DNA of 64,000 nt from Caulobacter sp. X (GCF_002742635.1 NZ_PEGF01000001.1:2418001-2482000), one strand, 5' to 3'; shown: positions 37,330 through 47,246, numbered from the stretch's first letter. The notes: generated by a model from the letters alone, not told the origin. Numbers and translations are program-made.

Positions 37330-39175
37330 GGGTGCGCCGCACGTGGGCCAGCAGCGCCGTCAGCGCTCCTGGCGTCACGCCCTCGATGCGGGCCGCCTGG
37401 CCCAGGGTCAGCGGGCGAACGCGGGCCAGCTTCTCGCGGACCTCGTTCGACAAGCTGCCGATGTCGCCGTAGTCCAGATCGGCCGGCAGCCGCAGGTCTT
37501 CGTCCTTGCGCAGCGACTCGGCGTCGGCGCGCTGGCGGTCGAGGTAGCCGGCATAGGCCGCCTCGATCTCGATCTGCTCGCGGACGTCGGTGTTCCACGT
37601 GAAAACCTCGGGCCACACGCGGCCCAGGTCGTCGAGCGTCACGTCCGGATAGGCCAGCATGGCGAAGACATCGCGGCGGACGCCGTCGCTATTGACCTTG
37701 AAGCCGGCCTTCACCGCCTCATTGGGGGTCAGGCTGACCGAGCGGGCGAAGGTCCGAGCCGCTTCCAGCCGCGCCTTCTTCTCGGCCCAGGCCTTGGCGC
37801 GGCGTTCGCCGACGACGCCCAGGGCGATCCCGCGATCGGTCAGGCGTTGGTCGGCATTGTCGGCGCGCAGGCTCAGGCGGAACTCAGCCCGGCTGGTGAA
37901 CATGCGATAGGGCTCAGTGACGCCACGGGTGACCAGGTCGTCGATCATCACGCCGATATAGGCCTCGTCCCGCGCGAAGACGGCGGGCTCCCGGCCCTGC
38001 TCGGCTAGGGCGGCGTTCAGGCCGGCGACCAAGCCCTGGGCTCCAGCTTCTTCGTAGCCGGTGGTGCCGTTGATCTGGCCAGCCAGATAGAGACCCGGCA
38101 GGCGCTTGGTCTCCAGCGTGGCGTAGAGTTCGCGCGGATCGACATAGTCGTATTCGATCGCGTAGCCGTAGCGCAGCACTTCCACGGTCTCGAGGCCGGG
38201 AATGGTGCGCAGGAACAAGAGCTGGGTCTCTTCCGAGACCGACGTGGAAATGCCGTTCGGATAGACCGTCGGATCGTCCAGGCCCTCGGGCTCCAGGAAG
38301 ATCTGGTGGCTGGTCTTGTCGGCGAAGCGGACGACCTTGTCCTCGATCGACGGACAATAGCGGGGACCGACACCCGTGGCGCGGCCGCTATAGACCAGGG
38401 ACTCGCCGATCCGCTCGGCGATGATCCGGTGGGTCTCTTCGGTGGTGAAGGTGACGCCGCAAGCGATCTGCGGCACGTCGATCTTGTCGTTCAGATACGA
38501 GAAGGGAACCGGCTCGTCGTCGGCGGCCTGACTGTCCAGGCGATCCCAGGCGATCGTGCGGCCGTCCAGTCGCGCAGGCGTGCCGGTCTTCAGGCGGCCC
38601 ATCTGGAAGCCGAGACCATAGAGACGATCCGACAGACCGATAGCCGGCTGGTCGCCGACGCGGCCGGCGGGGATCCGCTCTTCGCCTCGGTGGATGACGC
38701 CCTTCAGGAAGGTGCCGGTGGTCAGGATCACACGGGGGGCGCGGTACGAGCGCCCTTCCCCGTCGATCGCGCCGGCGACCCGACCGTCCTCGACGATCAG
38801 GTCCTCGGCGGCGGCGGCGATGATGTCGAGGTTTCCCGTGGAAAACAGCTCGGCCTGCATCGCCTCGCGATAGAGCTTGCGGTCGATCTGCGAACGCGGC
38901 CCGCGAACGGCGGGACCCTTGGAGCGGTTCAGCATCCGGAACTGGATGCCGGCCTTGTCGGCCATACGGCCCATGACGCCGTCCAGGGCGTCGATCTCAC
39001 GGACCAAATGCCCCTTGCCCAGGCCGCCAATGGCCGGGTTGCACGACATCTCCCCGATGGTTTCCAGCTTGTGGGTCAGCAGCAGGGTGCGCGCGCCCGT
39101 GCGCGCGGAAGCGGCCGCCGCTTCACAGCCGGCGTGGCCGCCGCCGATGACAATGACATCCCAGGACTTGGACAA
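37319..39175 (-). CDS. mnmG: tRNA uridine-5-carboxymethylaminomethyl modification enzyme MnmG (GidA)
   Basis: FAD-dependent partner of MnmE that modifies U34 of tRNAs. The 618-residue protein opens with the Rossmann motif [19 protein letters not shown], has [23 protein letters not shown] and [14 protein letters not shown]. It ends in the helical MnmE-binding domain. The start is TTG (39175) with GAGG 8 bases upstream; the nearest ATG would cut the FAD motif. A parS site lies inside it at 37591-37606. Confidence 0.97.
   Translation of the reverse strand: MSKSWDVIVIGGGHAGCEAAAASARTGARTLLLTHKLETIGEMSCNPAIGGLGKGHLVREIDALDGVMGRMADKAGIQFRMLNRSKGPAVRGPRSQIDRKLYREAMQAELFSTGNLDIIAAAAEDLIVEDGRVAGAIDGEGRSYRAPRVILTTGTFLKGVIHRGEERIPAGRVGDQPAIGLSDRLYGLGFQMGRLKTGTPARLDGRTIAWDRLDSQAADDEPVPFSYLNDKIDVPQIACGVTFTTEETHRIIAERIGESLVYSGRATGVGPRYCPSIEDKVVRFADKTSHQIFLEPEGLDDPTVYPNGISTSVSEETQLLFLRTIPGLETVEVLRYGYAIEYDYVDPRELYATLETKRLPGLYLAGQINGTTGYEEAGAQGLVAGLNAALAEQGREPAVFARDEAYIGVMIDDLVTRGVTEPYRMFTSRAEFRLSLRADNADQRLTDRGIALGVVGERRAKAWAEKKARLEAARTFARSVSLTPNEAVKAGFKVNSDGVRRDVFAMLAYPDVTLDDLGRVWPEVFTWNTDVREQIEIEAAYAGYLDRQRADAESLRKDEDLRLPADLDYGDIGSLSNEVREKLARVRPLTLGQAARIEGVTPGALTALLAHVRRTRAA
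37591..37606. promoter_or_regulatory. parS site 1 (inside mnmG)
   Basis: TGTTCCACGTGAAAAC matches the ParB target TGTTYCACGTGAAACA with two changes near the right end. It is read through as codons in the mnmG reverse frame. Confidence 0.75.
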
Positions 39176-39271
39176 GACGCTCGCCTCAATGCGAACGCCC
39201 CCGGGACAAGCGGGGGCGCTGGACTCGACATATACGCCAATCAGCCGAGAGGGTCGATCCGAGTCGACGGC

Positions 39272-39285
39272 GTTTCACGTGAAAC
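39272..39285. promoter_or_regulatory. parS site 2 (between mnmE and mnmG)
   Basis: GTTTCACGTGAAAC is a perfect 14-bp palindrome followed by A, matching the parS core. It lies about 100 bases upstream of the mnmG start, in the mnmE-mnmG gap. Confidence 0.92.
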
Positions 39286-39329
39286 ACCCCCTCAGCAGCT
39301 GTGGGCGCGCTGTGGACAATATGGGGAGG

Positions 39330-39343
39330 GTTTCACGTGAAAC
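39330..39343. promoter_or_regulatory. parS site 3 (just after the mnmE stop)
   Basis: A second perfect GTTTCACGTGAAAC lies 58 bases from site 2 and ends 1 base before the mnmE stop codon. The tandem pair is the strongest ParB loading candidate in the window. Confidence 0.92.
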
Positions 39344-39344
39344 A

Positions 39345-40685
39345 TCACTTGCCGATGCAGAAGGTCGAAAAGACGCGCCCGAGGACATCCTCGGGGTCGA
39401 CGCGTCCCGTGATCTTTTCAAGCGCCCGCGCGGCGAGACGGACATCCTCGGCCGCCAGCTCAACCTCCAGGCCGATATCCGAGAGCGCTCGGGCCAGATA
39501 GCTCCGGGCTTCCGTCAGACGCTCGGCGTGGCGAAGCCGGGTGGCGGCAGGGAATTCCGCGCCGGAAAGGGCATCGGCCACGTGAGACGCCAGGTCGTCG
39601 CGCAGCGCGGAGACAGCGCCCTCCGAACGGGCGGAGAGCGGATGGACGACAAGCCCCTCCCCCGACCATCGCGCCTGGGCGGCGGAAAGCGCCCGCGCGT
39701 CGGCGATGTCGGCCTTGTTGAGGACCAGCCAATCTCCTGGACGAACCGTCGCCTCCAGGGCCTCGACCTGTTCCACGTGAAACCCATCGACGACCCAGAG
39801 ACGCAGATCGGCCTCCTCGGCCCAGCGCCGCGCCCGGCGGACGCCCTCGGCCTCGATCGCATCTTCTGTTTCGCGTAGCCCGGCGGTGTCGGCGACCAGC
39901 ACCCGGTATCCGCCAAGGACCAACGGAACCTCGATCACGTCTCGCGTGGTTCCCGGCGTGTCGGTCACGATCGCCGCGTCGCGCTCGACCAGGCCGTTCA
40001 GCAGCGTGCTCTTGCCGGCGTTCGGCGCGCCGACCAAGGCGATGCGATAGCCATCGCGGACCCGCCGTCCGCGGGAAACATCGGCCAGGGCCGCGTCCAG
40101 CTCATCGGCCAAGATGCGCAGCCCGGGTCGGGCGCGCTCGGCGACCTCCTCGGGCAGATCCTCGTCGGGGAAGTCGACCGCTGCTTCCAGCATGGCCAGC
40201 GACTGCACCAACAGGTCACGCCAGCGGTCATAGCGCTGGCTGAGCGCACCGCCGACCTGGCCCAGGGCCTGTCGTCGCTGCGCTTCGGTCTCGGCGTCGA
40301 TCAGGTCGGCCACGCCCTCGGCCTGGGCAAGGTCGAGCTTTCCGTTCTCGAAGGCGCGGCGGGTGAACTCGCCCGGTTCGGCCAGGCGGAGGCCCAGGTC
40401 GCTCAAGGCGGAGAGCAAGGCCTCGACCACGGCCCGTCCGCCGTGCACGTGGAACTCGGCGCTGTCTTCCCCGGTATAGCTGGCCGGACCCTCGAACCGC
40501 AGGACCAGGGCCTCGTCCAGCTCCGCCCCGTCATGCCGCAGCTTGCGCAGCGCGGCTAGGCGCGGCGAGGGCGCCCTGCCCGCCAGAGCCTCGACCGTCC
40601 GTAAAGTGCCGGGGCCGGAAATACGCACGACGGCCACCGCCGCCCGCCCGGCCGCCGTGGCCAGGGCGAAGATCGTATCAGCCAT
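39345..40685 (-). CDS. mnmE: tRNA modification GTPase MnmE (TrmE)
   Basis: GTPase that with MnmG installs the U34 carboxymethylaminomethyl group. The 446-residue protein has the folate-binding N-terminal domain starting [21 protein letters not shown] with the [15 protein letters not shown] motif. The G domain follows with [27 protein letters not shown] and NKAD. It ends with the catalytic FCIGK. A parS site is embedded in its coding sequence at 39769-39784, where it encodes part of a GFHVEQ segment in the G domain. Confidence 0.97.
   Translation of the reverse strand: MADTIFALATAAGRAAVAVVRISGPGTLRTVEALAGRAPSPRLAALRKLRHDGAELDEALVLRFEGPASYTGEDSAEFHVHGGRAVVEALLSALSDLGLRLAEPGEFTRRAFENGKLDLAQAEGVADLIDAETEAQRRQALGQVGGALSQRYDRWRDLLVQSLAMLEAAVDFPDEDLPEEVAERARPGLRILADELDAALADVSRGRRVRDGYRIALVGAPNAGKSTLLNGLVERDAAIVTDTPGTTRDVIEVPLVLGGYRVLVADTAGLRETEDAIEAEGVRRARRWAEEADLRLWVVDGFHVEQVEALEATVRPGDWLVLNKADIADARALSAAQARWSGEGLVVHPLSARSEGAVSALRDDLASHVADALSGAEFPAATRLRHAERLTEARSYLARALSDIGLEVELAAEDVRLAARALEKITGRVDPEDVLGRVFSTFCIGK
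39769..39784. promoter_or_regulatory. parS site 4 (inside mnmE)
   Basis: TGTTCCACGTGAAACC differs from the 16-base consensus only at the last base. It is translated within mnmE. Confidence 0.88.
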
Positions 40686-40687
40686 GA

Positions 40688-40933
40688 TCAGTCCGGCTTG
40701 CCGACCGCGGCGTTGGCGGCGGCGGTCATCAACTTGCGAAAGCTCTCCTGGGCGCCGGTCCCGAACGCCATCCAGTTCTTCAGCAGCTCCTCGGGCGCCA
40801 GCATGGCCATGTTGGCGTCCATGCGGGCCTGCATCTCCTTGACCAGATGGTCGTTCAAACCACTGACATCCGGCAGGCCTAGAAAGGCTCGCGCTTCGAC
40901 CGGCGTGCAGTCGATCTCGATCGTCATCTTCAT
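40688..40933 (-). CDS. DUF6489 family small protein
   Basis: An 81-residue cytoplasmic protein of unknown function, beginning [27 protein letters not shown]. It has a helical middle ([29 protein letters not shown]). The pattern of a beta-strand opening then two helices matches the small alphaproteobacterial DUF6489 family. It sits 2 bases upstream of mnmE on the same strand and is probably cotranscribed with it, but a link to tRNA modification is only positional. Confidence 0.82.
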   Translation of the reverse strand: MKMTIEIDCTPVEARAFLGLPDVSGLNDHLVKEMQARMDANMAMLAPEELLKNWMAFGTGAQESFRKLMTAAANAAVGKPD

Positions 40934-41056
40934 CGCAAAAGTTCCCTTCGGTCAGGGCACGATATTGTTATGGGCCTCGCCCGTCGGCGCAGGTTAGAGC
41001 GCTTTGGTCGAAAGTCACATTCGTCCCGCAAGGGACCTGCACGACGGAGAGCCCCG

Positions 41057-41752
41057 ATGAGCGAGACCCTCACCATCACCACGCCCGACGGCGAATTCAG
41101 CGCCTATGTCGCGCGCCCGAAGGCCGCCTCGGCGCCGGCCATCGTCGTCATCCAGGAAATCTTCGGCGTCAACAAGGTCATGCGCGATATCTGCGATGGC
41201 CTGGCCAGCCAAGGCTATGTCGCCATCTGCCCCGACCTCTTCTGGCGGATCGAGCCGGGCATCGACATCACCGATCAGTCGGAAGCCGAATGGAAGAAGG
41301 CCTTCGAGCTGTTCAACGCCTTCGACGTCGACGCCGGCGTCAACGATATCGCCGCGACCATCACCGCCGCCCGCAAGCTCGATGGCGTCAACGGCAAGGT
41401 CGGCGCGGTCGGTTACTGCCTGGGCGGCCTGCTGGCCTTCCTGACGGCGACGCGCACCGACGTCGACGCCTCGGTCTCGTACTACGGCGTCGGTCTGGAG
41501 AAGCATGTCGGCGAGGCCGAGAAATTGGCCCACCCGCTGCTGATGCACATCGCCGAGAAGGACCAGTTCGTCCCGCCCGAGGCTCAGCAGGTCATCCTGC
41601 AGGCGCTGAAGGATCACCCGCAGATCGAGCTGCACACCTATGCCGGCCGCGACCACGCCTTCGCCCGGGAGGGCGGCGCGCACTATGACGCCGCCGACGC
41701 GGCCAAGGCCAATGGCCGCAGCCTGACCTTCTTCCAGAAGGCGCTGGCCTGA
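41057..41752 (+). CDS. Dienelactone hydrolase family protein
   Basis: Alpha/beta hydrolase that opens carboxymethylene butenolides or similar lactones. The 231-residue product has the nucleophile Cys in VGAVGYCLGGLLAF, an acid in HIAEKDQFVPPE and the catalytic His in YAGRDHAFAREGG, the complete DLH triad. The cysteine nucleophile distinguishes it from serine esterases. Its stop overlaps the next gene by one base (TGATG), which suggests a shared catabolic role with the oxidoreductase, though the substrate is unknown. Confidence 0.9.
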   Translation: MSETLTITTPDGEFSAYVARPKAASAPAIVVIQEIFGVNKVMRDICDGLASQGYVAICPDLFWRIEPGIDITDQSEAEWKKAFELFNAFDVDAGVNDIAATITAARKLDGVNGKVGAVGYCLGGLLAFLTATRTDVDASVSYYGVGLEKHVGEAEKLAHPLLMHIAEKDQFVPPEAQQVILQALKDHPQIELHTYAGRDHAFAREGGAHYDAADAAKANGRSLTFFQKALA

Positions 41753-42717
41753 TGCTGGCCATCCAGTTCTCCCGCACGGGAGGGCCGGAGGTTCTGGAGG
41801 CGGTCGAGGTGGAGGTCCCCTCGCCCGCCGCCGGCCAGATCCTGGTCCGCCACGCGGCCGTCGGCTTGAACTATATCGACACCTACCACCGCTCGGGCCT
41901 CTATCCGGTGAAGCTACCGAGCGGCATCGGCCTTGAGGCAGCGGGGATGGTCGAGGCAATCGGCGAGGGCGTCACGCGGTTCAAGGTCGGCGACCGCGTG
42001 GCCTACAACGGGACCCTGGGCGCCTATGCCGAGGCGGCGGTCGTCCCGGCCGATCGCGCGGTGAAGGTCCCGGACGGGGTTAGCCTGGAGACGGCGGCCG
42101 CCGCCTTGCTCAAGGGCATGACGGCGGAGTTCTTGGTCCGGCGATGTTTCCACGTGAAACACGGCGACACCGTTTTGGTCCACGCGGCCGCCGGCGGTGT
42201 CGGCCAGATCCTGGTCCAGTGGTGCAAGAGCCTGGGCGCGACGGTGATCGCCACGGTCGGCTCCGAGTCCAAGGCCGCGATCGTCCGCGACCTCGGCGTG
42301 GATCACGTGATCGACTACAGCCACGAGGATGTCGCCGCCAAGGTCGCCGAGCTGACCGGCGGCCAGGGCGTCGCCGTCGTCTATGACGGCGTCGGCAAGG
42401 ACACCTGGGCCGCCAGCCTGAAAAGCCTGGCGCGTCGTGGCGTGATGGTCACCTTCGGCAACGCCTCGGGTCCGGTCCCGCCGTTCGCGCCGCTGGAGCT
42501 GGGATCGAAATCGCTGTTCGTCACCCGCCCTCGCCTGTTCGACTACATCGCCACGACCGAGGAACTGGACGAGAGCGCCCAGGCGCTATTCGCGGTGCTC
42601 GGCTCGGGCGCGGTCAAGATCGACATCGGCCAGACCTTCCCGCTCGCCGAAGCGCGGGCGGCGCATGAGGCGCTGGAGGGTCGGCGGACGACGGGCGCGA
42701 CGTTGCTTTTGCCGTAG
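41752..42717 (+). CDS. NADPH:quinone oxidoreductase, zinc-independent MDR family (QOR1 type)
   Basis: Reduces quinones or related enones with NADPH. The 321-residue protein has the family opening MLAIQFSRTGGPEVLE, the substrate region VGLNYIDTYHRSGLYPVKLPSGIGLEAAG and the nucleotide loop VLVHAAAGGVGQILVQWCKSLGA. Zinc ligands of alcohol dehydrogenases are absent. A parS site at 42145-42161 lies inside it, encoding RCFHVKHG in a loop just before the dinucleotide fold. Its stop is 7 bases before repeat A copy 3. Confidence 0.93.
   Translation: MLAIQFSRTGGPEVLEAVEVEVPSPAAGQILVRHAAVGLNYIDTYHRSGLYPVKLPSGIGLEAAGMVEAIGEGVTRFKVGDRVAYNGTLGAYAEAAVVPADRAVKVPDGVSLETAAAALLKGMTAEFLVRRCFHVKHGDTVLVHAAAGGVGQILVQWCKSLGATVIATVGSESKAAIVRDLGVDHVIDYSHEDVAAKVAELTGGQGVAVVYDGVGKDTWAASLKSLARRGVMVTFGNASGPVPPFAPLELGSKSLFVTRPRLFDYIATTEELDESAQALFAVLGSGAVKIDIGQTFPLAEARAAHEALEGRRTTGATLLLP
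42145..42161. promoter_or_regulatory. parS-like site 5 (inside the quinone oxidoreductase gene)
   Basis: TGTTTCCACGTGAAACA has a perfect right half and core CACGTGAAACA. The left half has one extra T relative to the 16-base consensus. It is the parS site nearest the origin, 5 kb away. Confidence 0.75.
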
Positions 42718-42723
42718 GATAGA

Positions 42724-42838
42724 TGCTCCCCCGCGTTGCGGGGGAGCTGTCGCGGAGCGACTGAGGGGGCCAGTGCTGCTCAGGCCGAGCTTGCCCCCTC
42801 CGGCCCTCTGGGCCACCTCCCCCGCATTGCGGGGGAGG
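42724..42838. repeat. Palindromic intergenic element, family A copy 3
   Basis: Contains GCTCCCCCGCGTTGCGGGGGAGC, the TGTCGCGGAGCGAC block, a GAGGGGGC/GCCCCCTC pair, GGCCCTCTGGGCC and a last CTCCCCCGCATTGCGGGGGAG. It is the same modular set as at 8696 and 17631, lying between convergent qor and rho. Confidence 0.8.
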
Positions 42839-42853
42839 ATCTCTTGAGACAGC

Positions 42854-42890
42854 AAAAAAGGCCCCGGATCGCTCCGGGGCCTTTCTCGTA
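42854..42890 (-). terminator. Strong terminator of rho (also usable from the other strand)
   Basis: AAAGGCCCCGGA pairs perfectly with TCCGGGGCCTTT around a 4-base loop. On the reverse strand it is followed by TTTTTTGCTG. It lies 28 bases after the rho stop. Confidence 0.92.
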
Positions 42891-42911
42891 TCCGACTGAG
42901 TCTGGCTGGAC

Positions 42912-44345
42912 TCAGGTGTTCATCGACTGGAAGAAGTCGCCGTTCGTCTTCGACTGGCGCAGCTTGTCGAGCAGGAACTCGATCGCGTCCGAGGCGCCCA
43001 TCGGGTTGAGGATGCGGCGCAGGACGTAGGTCTTCTGCAGCTGGTCGCGCGGCGTGATGAGCTCTTCCTTCCGGGTGCCCGACTTGAGCACGTCGATGGC
43101 CGGGAAGATGCGCTTGTCGGCCACCTTGCGGTCCAGAACGATTTCCGAGTTACCGGTGCCCTTGAACTCTTCGAAGATGACTTCATCCATGCGGCTGCCG
43201 GTGTCGATCAGGGCCGTGGCGATGATCGACAGCGAACCGCCCTCTTCCACATTACGCGCGGCGCCGAAGAAACGCTTCGGACGCTGCAGGGCGTTGGCGT
43301 CGACACCGCCGGTCAGCACCTTGCCCGACGACGGGACGGTGGTGTTGTAGGCGCGGCCCAGACGCGTGACCGAGTCCAGCAGGATGACGACGTCGCGCTT
43401 GTGCTCGACCAGGCGCTTGGCCTTTTCGATGACCATCTCGGCCACCTGGACGTGACGGGTCGCCGGCTCGTCAAAGGTCGAGGCGATGACCTCGCCCTTC
43501 ACCGTGCGCTGCATGTCGGTGACTTCTTCCGGGCGCTCGTCGATCAAGAGGACGATCAGGTAGCACTCGGGGTGGTTGGTCTCGATCGACTTGGCGATGT
43601 TCTGCAGCATCACCGTCTTACCGACGCGCGGCGGGGCGACGATCAGGCAGCGCTGGCCCTTGCCCAGCGGGGCGACGATGTCGATCACTCGGCCCGAGCG
43701 ATCCTTCACGGTCGGATCGGGCAGCTCCATGTTCAGGCGCTCTTCGGGATAGAGCGGCGTCAGGTTGTCGAAGTGCACCTTGTGGCGCACGTTCTCGGGG
43801 CTCTCGAAATTGATCTTCGAGACGCTGGTCAGGGCGAAGTAGCGCTCGCCTTCGCGCGGCGAGCGGATCGCGCCCTCGACGCTGTCGCCGGTGCGCAGGC
43901 CGTACTTCCGGATCTGCGAGGGCGAGACGTAGATGTCGTCCGGGCCCGGAAGATAGTTGGCTTCCGGCGAGCGCAGGAAGCCGAAGCCGTCCTGCAGCAC
44001 TTCCATGGTGCCCGAGCCCGAGATCTCCACGCCTTCCTCGGCGAGGGTCTTCAGGATCGCGAACATCATGTCCTGCTTTCGCATGGAGTTGGCGTTCTCG
44101 ACCTCGAAGGTCTCGGCGAACGCCAGCAGGTCGGCCGGGGATTTCTCCTTCAGCTCCTGCAGGGACATGGACTTCAGGCCCAGGGCCGCGACGGCCTCGG
44201 CGATGCCAGAGCCTTCGTCGTCGCCCTCGCCTTCCGCTTCGGCTTCGACCGAGGCTTCGGTGGCGACGTCGGCGGTGTCAGCGACGGTGTCTTCGATGGT
44301 CGCTTCTTCAGCGCCCGGGATTTGGTTTTCGGTTTCTTCGGTCAT
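42912..44345 (-). CDS. rho: Transcription termination factor Rho
   Basis: Hexameric RNA-dependent ATPase that ends transcription. The 477-residue protein has an acidic, glutamate-rich N-terminal extension (residues 1-45). The RNA-binding domain with [25 protein letters not shown] follows, then Walker [13 protein letters not shown], Walker [18 protein letters not shown] and the R-loop region [12 protein letters not shown]. Rho proteins of Caulobacter carry such extensions. The ATG at 44345 is the first that gives a plausible protein. A 256-base leader separates it from hemJ and may hold autoregulatory signals. Confidence 0.98.
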   Translation of the reverse strand: MTEETENQIPGAEEATIEDTVADTADVATEASVEAEAEGEGDDEGSGIAEAVAALGLKSMSLQELKEKSPADLLAFAETFEVENANSMRKQDMMFAILKTLAEEGVEISGSGTMEVLQDGFGFLRSPEANYLPGPDDIYVSPSQIRKYGLRTGDSVEGAIRSPREGERYFALTSVSKINFESPENVRHKVHFDNLTPLYPEERLNMELPDPTVKDRSGRVIDIVAPLGKGQRCLIVAPPRVGKTVMLQNIAKSIETNHPECYLIVLLIDERPEEVTDMQRTVKGEVIASTFDEPATRHVQVAEMVIEKAKRLVEHKRDVVILLDSVTRLGRAYNTTVPSSGKVLTGGVDANALQRPKRFFGAARNVEEGGSLSIIATALIDTGSRMDEVIFEEFKGTGNSEIVLDRKVADKRIFPAIDVLKSGTRKEELITPRDQLQKTYVLRRILNPMGASDAIEFLLDKLRQSKTNGDFFQSMNT

Positions 44346-44601
44346 GACAAGACTCAAGGGTGGGCGCGGTCTCCACGACGGAGTCCGGCCGGTAGAACTT
44401 CATGGGTCACGCCCGGTAGGACCGGGACATGCGCGTCGATTGACGATGACGCGGATCGTTCGGGGGACGGACCTTGGAGCGGATCGCTCGCGGGGCGCGC
44501 CAGGACGGGCGCCAGTCCGTGAAAGGAGGCGGTTCACCGACAGCGAACCTATCGGCGATGCAAATCACGCGGCGGGCGGCGGGTCAAGCGCCGCGACCGG
44601 T

Positions 44602-45066
44602 CTAGTGGTTCAGGAACTTGGTCGTCACGGAGAGGACGATCACGATCGCCAGCACGAACGGGATCTCGTTGACCATCCGCCAGAACTTCTCCGAGCGGGG
44701 ATATTCGCCCTTCTCGAACTTCTTGCGCGAGGCCGACAGAAAGCCGTGGAAGCCGTAGAGGCCAACCAGGGCGACCAGCTTGGTGGCCATCCAAGGCTCG
44801 AGGAGAAAGCTCCAGCCGCGGATCTGGCTGTCGGCGAGGATCAGGCCCAGGCCGAACAGCGCCGTGGCGATCGAGGCGGGATTGATGATCCCGCGCAGCA
44901 GGCGCCGCTCCATGACCACGAAGGTCTCGGCCATCTCCGAGCCGGGCGCCGCCTTGCTGTGATAGACGAACAGGCGCGGCAGGTAGAGCATCCCGGCCAT
45001 GAAGGCGATGACCGACAGGATGTGAAGCCCGCGCACCAGGTTGAAGTGCGCCACCAGGAAATCCAT
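44602..45066 (-). CDS. hemJ: Protoporphyrinogen IX oxidase HemJ
   Basis: Membrane enzyme that oxidises protoporphyrinogen IX, the step before ferrochelatase. The 154-residue protein has four membrane helices. It carries the conserved H of LVRGLHILSVIAFMAGMLYLPRLFVYH, ERRLLRGIINPASIATALFGLGL, MATKLVALVGLYGFHGF and EIPFVLAIVIVLSV. It overlaps the hemH stop by one base, so hemE-hemH-hemJ form a heme-biosynthesis operon next to rho. The family was once annotated CopD-like. Confidence 0.92.
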   Translation of the reverse strand: MDFLVAHFNLVRGLHILSVIAFMAGMLYLPRLFVYHSKAAPGSEMAETFVVMERRLLRGIINPASIATALFGLGLILADSQIRGWSFLLEPWMATKLVALVGLYGFHGFLSASRKKFEKGEYPRSEKFWRMVNEIPFVLAIVIVLSVTTKFLNH

Positions 45067-46109
45067 CACGCGGCGGCTCCCTCTCGACGCGGGCACTTGG
45101 ACCATTCGGCGCCGCAGCGCCAGCCGCAGGCCGGGGCCACCGAACCGGCGCGTTCAGCCAGGGCGTTCCGAACCGCGCCGGCCAGGCCGTCGATGAACTC
45201 GGGCGCGCCGCCCAGGGCCGGGACGCGGATGTACGGCGCGGCGCCGACCTCCTCAGCCAACTCGGCGTATTCGTGATCGAGCTCCACCAGGGTCTCAACG
45301 TGCTCGGAGACGAAGGCGATCGGGGTGATCATCACGCCCTTGCCCTCGGCGCCGGCGCGGCGGATCTCCTCGTCCGTCGAGGGACCGATCCACTTCAGCG
45401 GGCCGACCCGGCTCTGGTAGCAGACGGTCCAGTCAATCCCGGCCGGCAACTTGGCGGCGACGGCGGCGGCCGTGGCCTCGATCTGCTTCTGGTAGGGGTC
45501 GCCGGCCAGGATCACCTTCTCCGGCAGGCCGTGGGCTGAGAACAGCAGCCGGATGTTGGTCGGCGAACCGGCCTTCTCCCAGGTCTCGCGGATCATCCGG
45601 GCGTGGGCGTCGACGAGGCCGGCCTCGGTCGGATAGCAGCAGACCGTCGTCTCCGCGCCCGAGCCCTTGTAGGTCTTGCGCCAGGCCTTCAGCGACGAGC
45701 CGGTCGTGGTGGTCGAGAATTGCGGATAGAGCGGCAGCAGCACCACCTCGTCCGGCGCGAAGGCCGCGACCTGGCGCGCGGTCTCGCCGGTCAGCGGATG
45801 CCAGTAGCGCATGGCGATGAAGCACTTGGCCTCGACGCCGGGCAGAGCGACGGCCAGGGCCTTCTCGAGCGCCTCGGCCTGCTTCTTCGTCTCCGGCAGC
45901 AGCGGCGAGCCGCCGCCCATGATCGCGTAGTTGGCCTTGGCCGTCTTCTCGCGCGTGGTCGAGATCAGCGCGGCCAGCGGATAGCGGATCAGGGCGGGCG
46001 CGCCGATGATCGCCGGGTCGCGGAACAGGTTGAACAGGAATGGCCGCACGGCGCGCGGGCCATCGGGTCCGCCGAGATTGAACAGGACGACGGCGAGCTT
46101 CCTGCTCAC
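45066..46109 (-). CDS. hemH: Ferrochelatase with C-terminal [2Fe-2S] cysteines
   Basis: Inserts Fe2+ into protoporphyrin IX. The 347-residue protein has the opening VVLFNLGGPDGP, the catalytic His in LFSAHGLPEKVI and the conserved MITPIAFVSEHVETLVELDHEY. The tail carries ACGWRCGAEWSKC, cysteines positioned like the [2Fe-2S] ligands described for Caulobacter ferrochelatase. The GTG at 46109 overlaps the hemE stop (GTGA). Confidence 0.95.
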   Translation of the reverse strand: MSRKLAVVLFNLGGPDGPRAVRPFLFNLFRDPAIIGAPALIRYPLAALISTTREKTAKANYAIMGGGSPLLPETKKQAEALEKALAVALPGVEAKCFIAMRYWHPLTGETARQVAAFAPDEVVLLPLYPQFSTTTTGSSLKAWRKTYKGSGAETTVCCYPTEAGLVDAHARMIRETWEKAGSPTNIRLLFSAHGLPEKVILAGDPYQKQIEATAAAVAAKLPAGIDWTVCYQSRVGPLKWIGPSTDEEIRRAGAEGKGVMITPIAFVSEHVETLVELDHEYAELAEEVGAAPYIRVPALGGAPEFIDGLAGAVRNALAERAGSVAPACGWRCGAEWSKCPRREGAAA

Positions 46110-47161
46110 TTGACCACCTTCTGTCCGGTCACCCGCTCCAGCACCGCCTCGACGTGCGCGATCGGCGTGTCCGGCAGGATCCCGTGCCCCAGGTTGAAGA
46201 TATAGGGACCCTGGTTCCACTGTTCGAGCAGCTCGTCCACCCGCTTGAGCAGCGCGTCTCCGCCCGCCCGCAGCAGCAGCGGATCGAGCGCGCCCTGGAT
46301 GGTCTTGGTCTTCTGGATCGATTGGCCGAGCTTGGCGCTGGCCTGGGTGTCGAGCGCGACGCCCTGCACCGGAACCTGGGCGGCGTAGCCCTCGACCAGG
46401 GCGCCGGCCCCGCGCGGGAAGCCGATGATCGGCACGGTGACGCCGCGGGCCCGCAGGCCCTCGACGATCTTCTTGTGCGGCTGGGTGACAAGACGATCGA
46501 ACAGCGGCTCGGACAGGCCCTCGGCCCAGCTCTCGAACAGCTTCACGGCCTGGGCGCCGGCGTCCACCTGCATCGCCAGGTAATCGATGGTCGAATCGAC
46601 CAGCACCTGGATCAGGGCGTCGGTCGTCTCGGGGTTCTGGTAGGCGAAGGTCCGCGCGCCGCTGCGATCGCTGGAGCCCTTCTCGATCATGTAGGTCGCC
46701 ACGGTCCAGGGCGCGCCGGCGAAGCCGATCAGGGCCTTTGACGGATCGAGCGCCGAGCGAACCCGCGTCAGCGTCTCCCCGACGAGCGAGAGGGCCTTGC
46801 CCGCCTCGCCGGCCTTTTCGGCCATGGACTCGACCGAGGGCATGTCGCCGAGCTTCGGACCCTCGCCCGCCTCGAACCAGACCTTCTGGCCCAGGGCGCC
46901 GGGGATCAGCAGGATGTCGGCGAAGACGATCGCGGCGTCGAACGGGAACCGCCGCATCGGCTGCAGCGTGACCTCGGCGGCCTTCTCCGGATCGAAGCAG
47001 AAGCTGATGAAGTCGGGGGCCGTGGCGCGAACCGCCCGATACTCCGGCAGATACCGTCCCGCCTGCCGCATGAACCAGATGGGCGGATGGGCGTGCGATT
47101 GACCCGACAGCGCGGAGAGAAACTTCGGGGTCTGGCCGGGATTTTCGGAAGGCGACGTCAT
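46106..47161 (-). CDS. hemE: Uroporphyrinogen decarboxylase
   Basis: Decarboxylates uroporphyrinogen III to coproporphyrinogen III. The 351-residue TIM barrel has the signature PPIWFMRQAGRYLPEYR with active-site arginines, the catalytic aspartate in AIVFADILLIP and GFAGAPWTVATYMIE. GHGILPDTPIAHVEAVLERV closes the protein. The ATG at 47161 borders the origin region; hemE-origin adjacency is the hallmark of Caulobacter Cori. Confidence 0.97.
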   Translation of the reverse strand: MTSPSENPGQTPKFLSALSGQSHAHPPIWFMRQAGRYLPEYRAVRATAPDFISFCFDPEKAAEVTLQPMRRFPFDAAIVFADILLIPGALGQKVWFEAGEGPKLGDMPSVESMAEKAGEAGKALSLVGETLTRVRSALDPSKALIGFAGAPWTVATYMIEKGSSDRSGARTFAYQNPETTDALIQVLVDSTIDYLAMQVDAGAQAVKLFESWAEGLSEPLFDRLVTQPHKKIVEGLRARGVTVPIIGFPRGAGALVEGYAAQVPVQGVALDTQASAKLGQSIQKTKTIQGALDPLLLRAGGDALLKRVDELLEQWNQGPYIFNLGHGILPDTPIAHVEAVLERVTGQKVVK

Positions 47162-47210
47162 GGCTCGGGTTAAAGCCCGGCGCGGGCTTCGGCTCAAGCC
47201 CTCAGTCCCC

Positions 47211-47246
47211 TTAAGCCCTTTCTAACATATCTTAATAAGAAATTAG
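47211..47246. promoter_or_regulatory. Two imperfect CtrA boxes in the AT-rich part of Cori
   Basis: TTAA-N7-CTAA (47211-47225) and TTAA-N7-TTAG (47232-47246) each differ from the CtrA consensus TTAA-N7-TTAA by one base. They flank the AT-rich region nearest hemE. Confidence 0.6.

Noticed and set aside
38831..38846. GTTTCCCGTGGAAAAC as a sixth parS
   Set aside because: The central CACGTG is replaced by CCGTGG, which is expected to abolish ParB recognition.
44346..44601. rho promoter TTGACC at 44587-44582
   Set aside because: No acceptable -10 at the right spacing (TTTGCA only), so it was not listed as a feature.
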